The position numbers and the translations under genes are program-made. DNA of 40,023 nucleotides, taken from contig NXFV01000484.1 in the NCBI GenBank assembly GCA_002803225.1, positions 1-40,023 of the forward strand. Reading direction: 5' to 3'. Under the pieces are notes generated by a model that saw nothing but the letters and a program-made list of their open reading frames with translations, did no database searches and was not told the DNA's origin. The DNA is from Gamarada debralockiae (lineage: Eukaryota > Ascomycota > Leotiomycetes > Helotiales > Hyphodiscaceae). Positions 31,364 through 40,023 of this stretch are shown here, one piece after another. The first letter of the stretch is position 1; every line of letters starts with the position of its first letter.

Positions 31364-33515
31364 TCATACGTATTCTGCGGTCACTGCACTATATCGCTTG
31401 CCTTCCACCCGATAATTAGCATTCGGTCGAGGTTTCCAGCTTTTCATGTGGGAGGATGTACTACTCACCCTTGTGCAGCAGCTCATATTTAGTGGATCCT
31501 GACTGATACGTTACCTCTATAGTATAACTAAAAGTATAGTAAAATTTGTCGTCCTTTCCTATCTCCATTTCTAGTGCATCCGAAGGCAGATCATCCATCT
31601 TCGTATGAAGTCGCACCAACTCCACAACCTTTTGATCAGAATAAACCACAGCTGGGCGATCAGTACGATCGCAATAGATGATATCCTCGTACTCGCTGGG
31701 TTTTCCTTCCAACACAAGTCTATGCCTCTTGTATGAAAAAGTGAATGGAGTGTCCTCTCTGATAGCATCGCCCTTTGAATTGTACAGTCAGAACAATTTA
31801 GAAAAAGTCCGTATTCGAGCAGTCATACCTTGGTGATAAACCACGACATAGCTGATGTCCTCCACTGGCCGTTAAATCCTTGGAAGTATCTAAGCCGGCT
31901 TAACTTTGTGGTCATTCAATATTCTACGGATTGATACACACCGTCGAGACATCAAGTGCTTTTTTGGGTCGAACTCGAAGCTGCAGATAATTCCAATGTG
32001 CTTTCGTGCGACTCGCGAAGTTAAACGGACTTTTGCATGGTGAGGATCGCAATCGGCGAGCCCTCTAAGAAGGGCACCTTGAACGACAGCGCTCCAGCCA
32101 TATCCTGGCTGAAGGATTACAGTGGTCTTTGTGACAGTCTCTTTTAAGTCGTTCGAGTAAATATCGACTGCTGCCTAATCCTCCAACCAGCAGGACTGCC
32201 TTGACCTCTCTCTTAGTGCTCTGAATTTGCTCCCGAACCAGTTGCACCACTTCGTCTATGACAGGCCTAAGTATTTCTCGAACGTCATCCGGTGGGAGTG
32301 CGAGTTTGTTTCTTCGGATTCCAAGGCGGGGATTAGTAGCAAGCCCTGGAACGGGGACCCAGTAGTTCGGGTTTGGGACATTGGGGGAGTATTCTCTCTT
32401 GACCTAGTGGCGCCATAGTCAGTGCCATCCCCCTACAGTTGATACTATAACAAACCTCTTCATCAAACTTCTTCATAGCATCACCGACAGTCTCATGATC
32501 AAATCCTTCTTCTTGCCCTAGCTTGGACACAAGAAATTCTTGAAATCTTCGATTCAGGTATGTACTTCCACATAGGGCTCCGCTGCCGGGAGCTGCCTCC
32601 TTCACTTGCAGGGCAGGCTCAAGCTGTTCGATAGTGTATGAGATCAAATCGACGGTTCCCCCTCCAGCATCGCAAACAACAAATGTGTCTCCGGTCGAGA
32701 GACCACCAAGCTCTTTGCGAAAGAGAGCGTATGTCGCTGCCGCCTCCTATATAACGGTTAGGATGATAGCAACCATGTCTCAGTGCCAGACACCTACGGG
32801 TTCAGAAATCATTAGGATGGGTGCATTCTGACCTAACCCGGCCGTCTCCGCCGCTTGTAGTGTCTTCTCCTTCGCCGCGTCGCTCCAAACAGCCGGTACC
32901 GTCAATATAAATTGAAGTGGCGTTTCTTTCGCTTGGTGTTCACCAAGTTGGTTCTGTAGGATATTTAGCAAGTGACTCTTCAGTGCTCCAAGATAGTCGG
33001 CGGTCAGCTGTTGCGCCTTGTGCTGACCGCCCGATGGAAGGCTGTTCGGAGGTGGGTAGCGCTTCGAGAGTGCCGTGGTTGGGTTGTATTTCGTGTCCAA
33101 GTCTCTGTCAAGGAATTAATATGAGCCATCTCATGGCTATTGTACTGAACTGCGACGTAAGAAAACTTACAGCTTGAACCACTGGTGACGATCGACGTCT
33201 CTTGGGATCTGAAACCCCCATTTGAACCCTGTGGGTTCATCTTCATCATAGACAATCTCTGTGGGAGCTTTCTCGCTACTTTTGGATGTGAAATGAGAGC
33301 CAGCTGCAGGCCACTGATCGATCAAGTTCAGATGTCCCTACGCATAATAAGCAGTTGATCTTCATTTCGGACCAGAGGGGGGGGGGGGGGTTAGGGTATC
33401 TCACATCTAGAACTTTGGCCCATGCTACCCCGGAAAACGTCGTGCCGAAGTCAATTGCAACTGCAATTCTTCGTTCATGCAAAGAAAGCGTCTTGAATTG
33501 GCCAAAGAGTGACAT
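31364..33515 (-). CDS. Hsp70 side-family ATPase (HSPA12-like), one frameshift
   Basis: Actin/Hsp70-fold ATPase of the divergent fungal group without the usual Hsp70 substrate domain. Eight exons: 33515-33405, 33337-33171, 33104-32798, 32746-32456, 32403-31942, 31889-31829, 31772-31469 and 31401-31364. Motifs in order: phosphate-1 AVAIDFGTTFSGVAW; ILTVPAVWSDAAKE; EPEAAATYAL; phosphate-2 CDAGGGTVDLISY; adenosine motif VLLVGGLGSSRYLLERLK. The last exon supplies the family ending AEYV. One fault exists. In exon 5, at 32142-32145, four A (minus strand) stand where three are needed, and ETVTKTTVILQPGYGWS continues in the other frame. Without that extra base the CDS would be 579 codons. All splice sites are intact, so this is a very recent mutation or a sequence error. 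It is head to head with the coiled-coil gene at 34345. Confidence 0.85.
33377..33390. repeat. 14-G homopolymer in Hsp70-like intron 1
   Basis: Fourteen consecutive G on the + strand (C on the transcribed side) inside the first intron of the Hsp70-like gene, just after the donor. Such runs are prone to slippage and to sequencing error. Confidence 0.9.
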
Positions 33516-34344
33516 GGTAGGTACTAGGTACGGAAGTCTGAAAAGGATAGCGCAAAACCAACCCGAGAGAAATTACTTTGAGGAGGATAATACTGAGCTT
33601 TAACATCCGACTATTCGAGGCAGCAGCCACAGCAATATGTCAGTTGGATATCTGTTCTGGCGTTGACGAGGCCCTAGGATTTAATTGGCTCTGTTTGTTT
33701 GAACCTACCGTTCTGTTAGACTCCTGCATAGCACAGCCTCTTTTGTCACACACTCCTTCTCCCATCCGGAAGACGGCGATGAAGCAACATCTCCAGACTA
33801 GGCCTACTCCAGACAAGACTTCATAGGAATAAGCGCTTGGGATTGTGTGATTTGCGGGACAAATAAGAGCGGCCCGAAACGTGGCCAATTGCGACGAGGG
33901 ATCTGCATCATGTATCACACTTCCAACAAAACCCCACTGTTGGTTTCCTGACCTCTATGATTCGTTGAACTATGGGTACTTCGTGCCGTGATAAAGATCC
34001 AGACGCAGACTGGCCTCATCACCAGCTTTTTTGCATGTTAGAGTGGGAATTCATGGAACTTCAACTCACGGGTCGGCGACACACCTTGAAACCCAACATT
34101 CTCGTGCATCTGAAAGGATCACTGCAGTGACGAATTGTGCTCACTGTAGGATATTTCCCGCCCAATCCTACTGATTCATTGAGTTTGAAAAAACAAAAAA
34201 AAATATAAAATTAAAAAAAAAAAAAAAAAATTGTTATTATTATTCTGTCCCAAGTCGAGCAGCTTAGCTTAACTCTCTTGGGTTTCATTCCGGGAACAAC
34301 TCGAGCAGGAAGTCAGAGCAAAGTCAGCAAACACAATCTTAGAA
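33516..34344. other. Shared promoter region of a divergent gene pair
   Basis: About 830 bases between the starts of the Hsp70-like (-) and coiled-coil (+) genes. It includes an A-rich low-complexity stretch (about 34190-34232) that could exclude nucleosomes. A 92-codon minus-strand frame at 33640-33918 shows no family signal. Presumed bidirectional promoter. Confidence 0.45.
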
Positions 34345-36479
34345 TGGAGCGAAAAGAGAGTTCCTCAAGAACCAATGTGAGATTGAGAGGCTTCCTCCAA
34401 ATTGTTATCTTTTCACCATTGCCATAGCTGACAATTGGGATAAACAGTTGGAGGAGAAGATTCCCCCAAAATCGCGGGTCACGCCCTCCCATCTCGATAT
34501 CCATGACGAGCAAGCCCTGGGTCAAGCTCCGGGAGGTGTTAAGTCAACAGACGCCTTTCACCCTGGTATCATACGATCGCAAGTAACGATGGGAAGTGAG
34601 AAAGGCAAACAGGCAGATCCAGGTATCCAATCACAGGCAGACGGCTTGGGCCCATCAACTTCACTTGCACCCAAAGCACCTCAGGAACGTCGAAACAAAG
34701 AATGGAAGCTTCAAGAAGATCCCAAAGGCGTGCTTACCCCCTTGATTTAGGTTACACCAGCCGTCACTGACATAGAATAGTCAAGCGAAGCCAACGAAGC
34801 CAAAGTTCCCCCTTGAAAGAACCTCGATCGAAGGATCCGCAGTCCAGCCGCTCCCATCCTTCAAACGAACATTACACAAAAATAGAGTCCGAAAATAAAC
34901 AGCTTCGAAAGCAGTTGGCAGATCAAAAGACCGCTTATTCCAGTTCTCAGAAGTTACTCGCAGAGTCAAAAGCCCGTGGAGCCCAGCTCCACGAACGTCT
35001 CGAAGAAACCACAGCTACCATCTTTCGACTGAGGCCACAAAGACAAGAGCATATAGAAAGCGAAATTCAAGGAGATTTTCATAAATTGTCAGAGTCGATC
35101 AAGAACTGGATTGAAATGAACTGTGATGGCTTTCTGGAAGATGATCATCACGGATTTGAGATAATGTTAAATCGTTCTATGGATGGAAGTCCTGGGGTGG
35201 AAACTATTTTGAAGAAGTTTCAGCTGAAAGCCCAGGATTTGATTGAACTCAAAGAGCATATACTTGCGGCAATTGTAATGCGCTACCTGTTTGACGGAAT
35301 TCTGAATCGTCCTTTGTCAATCCTGCTCAAGGAGGAAGAAGAGGGTTTGTTAACTGCCATCTATGAGAGCATGGAGACAATGGATCCCCCCAAAGGTAAT
35401 CTTCCCCATCCTTCATGTGTTGGTGATGATGCTAACGATCTGCTGGTTCCCAGATCTCCCCACGATCCGCACTTGGAAAAGTGATACAGCAACGGCGATC
35501 GATAGTCACCCAGGATTCGCCTCTCGATGTCGAGAAATTGAAGATCGGCATACTACGAACTTTTATGGCTGTCTTCAGAGCGTACTTTCAAATCACCACA
35601 AGGGACAAGACGCAATGGACTCAATTTTCAAAGAAATAGTTGCACCTGCCATAGCACTTGCTCGGAAAGTATGTGTCAGCTGAAGCCTCGGTTGTTCCCA
35701 TTAGTGAGCGCATTTTCTGATCAAAATAGGTTCAATCAGCGTCAAGTATCTGGGAATTCAAATACTCTGAATGGTGCGACTGCCAACCAGGGGAGCTTAT
35801 GGCCGAAATACCAAATTTTCTTGCCATGATTGAAGATTACCGGTGCATTAATCTATCTGCCCGCGCAAAACAATTGAAACCGGCAACCGATTTGGTAACA
35901 GTGGATCAACAGCGAAGCCTTGCATATGTACTGGACGTCTTTCCAGGATTGTACTGCCAGAGAATTACACCAGCAGGCTCTCAACCAAGAACGACAGTCA
36001 GTCAGCCTGTGTTGATAGTCAGTTTCGTCCCAAGAATATCTCAACATAGCACACATCACTCGGATTCCAGAGACATGACGGATGAACAAGCAAGGGCACG
36101 AGTGCCTACTGCCCCTCGTTCTAGCCGCCCAGACAATACCGAGAAAAGAACAACGAACAATTCTCGAGCACTACCAGCCGCTGCAGCTCCCTCCTCTCGC
36201 CCCGATGATCTTGAGTCCGCAATGATTGTAGATAAAGAAAGCCCTCCACTTGGGGTTATGAATCGGATGGATCACAAGGCAGAGCGTTACGACCAGGGAG
36301 ACAGAGATATGCTTGATTCTGGGGTGGAAAAGGGCTCTCATGCGCATTCCCAACCGTCACGGTATCACACAGGAGGAGGCTTCCGCGGAGGAACTCGAGA
36401 AAGTCAGCGACCACCATCCCCTCGTCCTGCACCACAAGATGAGGGGTTCATCGGGAAGTTCAAGAAATTCTTGCAGTGA
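34345..36479 (+). CDS. Coiled-coil protein of unknown function
   Basis: Five exons (34345-34377, 34448-34729, 34786-35395, 35454-35668, 35730-36479) give 629 residues. The first start, MERKESSSRTN, is followed by GTGAGA, a GCTGACAA branch point and an acceptor. Intron 2 (donor GTGCTT) is the least certain. Residues 12-135 are polar and disordered. A coiled coil spans about 137-190 (KIESENKQLRKQLADQKTAY ... LHERLEETTATIFRL). A helical domain of about 190-420 follows (FHKLSESIKNWIEMNCDGFL, HILAAIVMRYLFDGILNRPL, VAPAIALARK, IWEFKYSEWCDCQPGEL). The last 150 residues are Ser/Pro/Arg/Gln-rich and disordered, ending in a conserved-looking amphipathic GFIGKFKKFLQ. No catalytic motif, signal or membrane segment. 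Similar proteins seem common in ascomycetes, with no known role. The Hsp70-like gene shares its promoter region. Confidence 0.82.
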
Positions 36480-37217
36480 GAATCTGAGTAGGTATTATGT
36501 GACAACTTGTCATCTTCCAGCCAAAGAACAGCATGTTCAAATACGAAAATTCTGTCGATCACATCCTCATTGGGTTGCCAAAAGTTCTGTGATTGAAATT
36601 TGAAAATAACTCTCCTAAAGTACAAGTGCTTTTGAGACGTACTAGTATCCAGTCTGTGAATTCTACAAACGAAATTGAAGTCCTCATTCTCCAAATCCGT
36701 CTTATTATTAAACGCCCTGTCACCCGTACTATTGCTTCACCCTACTTACATGAATGATTTCTAGCTCACTCGTGTTTATTATCAACCTATCAACTACTCT
36801 AGCAGATTTCCCAAGCTCCTGTCTGTGTATAGCGTGTTTCTTGCTTAGGTACATAAGATAGAGAGTGGTGAGAATGGTAAGGATTACAAGGACGATGAAG
36901 AGAACTAGGCTGTTTAATTATTAGTATATTATTGTGGGACCTTCGACGAGAAGTGATATACTTAGAGACTAAACCACGAGTGTACTTTTGGTGCTTCTCT
37001 GGTCGTGTACAAGTGAGGTCCAATGATGTTTCCTGCGCTTTAGCCAATGAAGAGCACAGCTATTGTGGTCTTCTTTTTTGTTTTACTGGCGGTGTTTTGA
37101 GAGGACCATGAATAAATGAGTGGAGCTAAATCAAATCATTAATATATCCAAACAACGCAGCCAAATGGTAAGGTATCTAAGAGACTTACTGATTCCTGGG
37201 TACACTAAGTTCAAGTT

Positions 37218-37499
37218 GTAATAGGAGCCTAGACCCTGAAAGGATAGTCAGGTTATAGGGACCTCGGAGACCCTGAAGGTTTCGGAGATACTTGCGCACA
37301 GTCAGTGACACAGTCAGCTGTACAGTCAGCAGCTAGTACAGCTAGCATGTGAAGATAGTAGCTAGGAGTGCAGCATAAGTAAGACTTAGTGACCCTACCT
37401 GTGGAAATGCAAGCTTGAGTTTATCATTTAGAGCATATAAATACTCAAGAACCCTACTATCTATATAACCACTACTTCTTCTTTCACTGAACTGCTACT
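37218..37499 (+). repeat. Left terminal-repeat-like unit of the insertion
   Basis: About 282 bases, beginning AGGAGCCTAG after the border hexamer and ending in CTGAACTGCTACT. Matches to the right unit are patchy but in the same order, which suggests old direct repeats diverged by point mutation. Confidence 0.5.
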
Positions 37500-37999
37500 T
37501 GTAACAAGAGCCTAGGTCTAGGCTTTAAGGAGAAATAGCTTAAGTCTATGGAAGCCCTGAAGGTCTAGCTTAGGTCCACGGAAGTGTTGCGAGGTCAGAA
37601 TTGTAGAATGTGAAAGCAGCTTGACATTTAGTGAGTAGTGGTCCAAGGGCTATATATACAGTGTAGTGACTCATACCCTAGGCAACAGGGCCAAGTGGGT
37701 CATGACTCAGGTGTCACGTTCCAACAGGAAGCCTCGAAGAACTGGAATAAGGCCCTTGAAGTGTGACAGTTCTAACGAATGTAACCTGATCGCCCATAAG
37801 AAACCGCCCATAAGCCTGGCTGCGCGTGAGTCACGCGCTTAGCTTGACATGTGGGAGGCTAGTGCACTAGCGCGTCCTGGAGTTATATTAGACTTCGTGT
37901 ACTTCCAGAACTCTTCCTTCTCTCCTTAGCTTAGTATCTTCGTTAATTCAGCATTTTACTGCGTAGGGTCTTCATTGTGTGAGACCCAATACGTAGTGT

Positions 38000-38327
38000 T
38001 GTCACTTAAAGGAGTAGTCTAGGCCTATAGGGACTCTAAAGGACTGATCTAAACCTATAGAAACCCCAAAGGGCTGGAAGGCTATAGAGAAAGGGATGAC
38101 ATAGGAACTGGGGGTCAAGACCTCAGTAATCTCTGAAGGGTTCGGAAATGCCGATACCAGCTTGTATAAAGCTAGCAGCTAGGAATGGAGTATAAGTAAG
38201 GGTTGTCGACCTTACTTAAAGGGAGGTTACTTAAGTTTTTATCATTCACAAGTGTACAAGTACTACAGAACCTCTTTTCAACCACTACAAATACAACCAC
38301 TATTGTCTCTCTTCCCCTACTGTAGTA
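38000..38327 (+). repeat. Right terminal-repeat-like unit of the insertion
   Basis: About 328 bases, beginning TGTCACTTAAAGG and ending CTTCCCCTACT just before the right border hexamer. It shares ordered blocks with the left unit. Confidence 0.5.
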
Positions 38328-38693
38328 CGCAACTAAAAGTGGTCCTCAATGTTTTGCTGTATGGGAGGTTATTAATAACATGGCGCATCTGATAATTAGT
38401 AGAATACAAAGAAGTGCCAAAGCTGGACCTTTCTTCTTCGCCCAAGTTACAAACGCCGCGCCTACCATAGTTGCGATGATTTGCACTGCTCTAAATGGGA
38501 TATTGAGGAGGATAGTGTGAAAGCTATCGAATCCAAGAGAGGAAAAATCCCAAACTTTGCAAATACTCAAAAGTAGTTGCAATATATCTCTATCTAGACT
38601 TCTATCCGTCACTACAGCGTAAACAGTTAACCTTGTTGGGCTTGATCTATAATCTATCTCGACGCGAATCCAGCAAATGGCTTAATAGTCTTG

Positions 38694-39340
38694 ATGTCCA
38701 ATAGAGAGCCAACAAATTCTCCGACAGACTGCGGATCTGATCATCTAGCTTCAACTTCAGGATGCCGATCTCTATTCCTCGTCCTCCAAAGGGAATCTCG
38801 TGAGGACGAGGTGTCAGATGAATCACTCGCGTTCCAGTTGCAAAGGCAAGAGCTAGAGAGCATGTTTTTATTGCGTACAGATAACCGGATAGCTCGAAGC
38901 ATGGCACTTGCTATGCAGACTAATGGGCAGCTGTTGATAGAGACTCTGTCGCAAGAAGAGATCGCCGCAAGGGATCGTGGTATCGCTCGTCAATTGGCTG
39001 ATGGCGTGGACCGTCGAATACGGACCATCCTGAAGGCAATACAGAAGCAGAGTTCTTCGACAAAGAGATGTTGGAGAAGCTCCGAGTCCTGTACGTCTCT
39101 GGTCCTAAAGACGGCCAACAAGACCTAGTTGGTGGAGACTCATCGACAATCAACTGCCGTTGCAAAGCCTGCCGAGAAGAGGTGAATTTCTTCGAAGTGG
39201 CTCGTATTCCGTGCCATCACGGATGCTGTCGTGCCTGCCTCGAAGACCTATTCGAAGCGTCGATGATGGATGAATCGCTATTCCTTCTAGGGTCTCACAT
39301 GTCAAAGGGCGTTGCAACGTCGATTTTGCTCTGCAGTCTG
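38694..39340 (+). pseudogene. RBR/RING-type E3 ubiquitin ligase relic, N-terminal part
   Basis: Fungal IBR/RING proteins carry a QLQxQELE linker region before the first RING, and that order is seen here. First, LQLQDADLYSSSSKGN lies in one frame, just after an in-frame TAG. In a second frame come EVSDESLAFQLQRQELESM, IARSMALAMQTNGQ and IAARDRGIARQLADG. After a shift near 39030 a third frame gives HPEGNTEAEFFDKEMLEKLRVL, then the RING start CRCKACREEVNFFEVARIPCHHGCCRACLEDLFEA (positions 39153-39260), keeping C-x2-C and C-x-H-x2-C-x2-C. Similarity fades after MMDESLF; the second RING and IBR are absent. Nonsense and frame damage rule out a working ligase. Confidence 0.75.
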
Positions 39341-39975
39341 CGACTGCAAGGCTCGACGCGGGTTGGGTAATGTTTCCTGCGTCTTCCTACCTAATATGGT
39401 GGTACTACCTGATGCTGAAAACGTTTCGGAGGGTAGGAGGGATTTCCAAGCTGCCATGCAGCACCTTCTGGGTGGCTGAGTGTCAGATGAAACCTAGGCT
39501 GTTGCTGGTTACTATGGTGACAGTTGTTTACATGTATATCGGGTTCTGGCAACCCCATGATTCTTCCCTCCTTAGATATCAATACATACATGATTTTGCC
39601 TCACAATATCGTCTGATTCGATACTGAGCGAAGCGTGCCATTCTGTGCCACCACATACATATATTTCAAAACAACACTGCTGCTGATCTTATCCTGCAAC
39701 ATGCGGATGCAGCTGCCTGTATCCGTAGACCTGTTCCCTACGTTGTTGTCCTGAAAAGTGTATATTGCCTTGGGTTGCGGCGATCAGCTGAGGAATAAAC
39801 TATTCCGGATTAACACTCTCTCCTGCTCCCGCGACCGTAGTAGCTGTTGTTATGAGAACCCTGATACTGAGATGCATATAGCGCTAGTCTAAAATAGGTT
39901 TCGAAGCTTCAATTCAAAATCTCTGCCCTTTCCTACATAGTTCAACCCTTCTGTTATATCTACAGCTTATTCCTG
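39341..39975. other. Unrecognised DNA after the RBR relic
   Basis: About 630 bases where the rest of the E3 gene would be expected. Only short frames were seen, none matching RING2 or IBR sequence. Probably decayed or rearranged. Confidence 0.4.
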
Positions 39976-40023
39976 TTGCCTGTCCCGATAGCTAGTTGCC
40001 TGTCCCGATAGCTAGTTGCCTGT
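39976..40023. repeat. 20-bp tandem repeat at window end
   Basis: Two perfect copies of TTGCCTGTCCCGATAGCTAG (39976-39995, 39996-40015) and the first eight bases of a third, which is cut by the window edge. The full array length cannot be seen. Confidence 0.9.

Larger units (their letters stand above)
37218..38327. mobile_element. Repeat-bounded insertion, LTR-like, non-coding
   Basis: About 1.1 kb with no coding capacity sits exactly between the two halves of the MFS relic. Both borders carry GTA-A/G-TA (37218-37223 and 38322-38327), which reads Tyr-Tyr in the permease on either side; this looks like a 5-6 bp target-site duplication with one mutation. Inside there are similar units starting TGTAAT (37217), TGTAAC (37500) and TGTCAC (38000). 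The first and last share several blocks: CCTCRG...CTGAAGG-TTCGGA, CAGCTAG, GCTAGGA-TG-AG-ATAAGTAAG, and a CCACTAC-rich end with CTACT. These look like diverged terminal repeats around a 500-base core, as in a small non-autonomous LTR element. No primer-binding site or polyprotein was recognised. The class assignment is tentative; the insertion itself is well supported. Confidence 0.65.
36729..38560 (-). pseudogene. MFS permease relic (Dal5/allantoate-permease type), split by an insertion
   Basis: Anion:cation-symporter-type transporter sequence on the minus strand in two blocks. Block 1 (about 38560-38328) reads FSSLGFDSFHTILLNIPFRA, TMVGAAFVTWAKKKGPALAL and LITSHTAKH, then TGA and GPLLVAYY. 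Block 2 (about 37223-36729) resumes with YYNLNLVYPGI, a GTAAGT...TTTAG intron, PLIYSWSSQNTA, TKKKTT, FIG-stop-SAGNIIGPHLYTT, a one-base shift before YTRGLVS, an intron, and then LVLFIVLVILTILTTLYLMYL (last membrane helix). Between the blocks lies the repeat element at 37218-38327. The N-terminal half of the transporter is missing. Damage is mostly C-to-T/G-to-A: two nonsense codons, CIPPIIG-type sequence changed to CILLIIR, and PFG to PFR. Confidence 0.85.

Noticed and set aside
36799..37047. An 82-codon minus-strand frame near the insertion
   Set aside because: Only its YTRGLVSK part is meaningful; it belongs to the MFS relic, whose intron and last helix explain the rest in another frame.

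Overview
The window looks like nuclear DNA of a filamentous ascomycete, most likely a Leotiomycete (Helotiales-type). Introns are short (about 47-70 nt) with fungal GT/AG signals and TAAC/TGAC-like branch points. The gene families also point there: 2EXR, Zn2Cys6, bZIP-DUF3425, DUF3435, an Hsp70 side family and RBR-type E3. The species call is inference; no sequence search was possible.

Left part (1-17.7 kb). One intact 2EXR gene (+) is followed by two decayed 2EXR copies (-). Then come two conserved housekeeping genes on the minus strand: the phosphatidylinositol-4-phosphate 5-kinase MSS4 (3 exons) and histone H1 (6 exons, one of only 14 nt). Upstream of H1 lies about 4 kb with no credible gene. 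It ends at an intact four-exon Zn2Cys6 transcription factor (+).

Middle part (17.7-31 kb). The Zn2Cys6 gene converges on a multiply frameshifted amidohydrolase. Next is a single-exon protein with about nine copies of a Gln/Leu-rich repeat. A 5' scrap of a fungal NLR-type N-terminal domain is then joined to the C-terminal part of a DUF3435 (tyrosine-recombinase family) protein. A BTB fragment follows. Three intact co-oriented minus-strand genes come next: an aldo/keto reductase, a bZIP-DUF3425 regulator and a short-chain dehydrogenase. An 18-bp minisatellite and a small secreted protein close this part.

Right part (31-40 kb). An Hsp70 side-family gene (-, one frameshift) lies head to head with a coiled-coil protein gene (+). 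Then comes a gene graveyard. An MFS permease relic is split by a roughly 1.1-kb repeat-bounded insertion, with a likely target-site duplication on both sides and RIP-like C-to-T / G-to-A damage. A decayed RBR/RING E3 relic follows, and a 20-bp tandem repeat runs off the end.

Overall the window passes from core genes on the left to accessory, transposon-marked and decaying DNA on the right. Exon limits were worked out by eye from splice signals and reading-frame continuity. Every multi-exon gene called intact gives a total length divisible by three.
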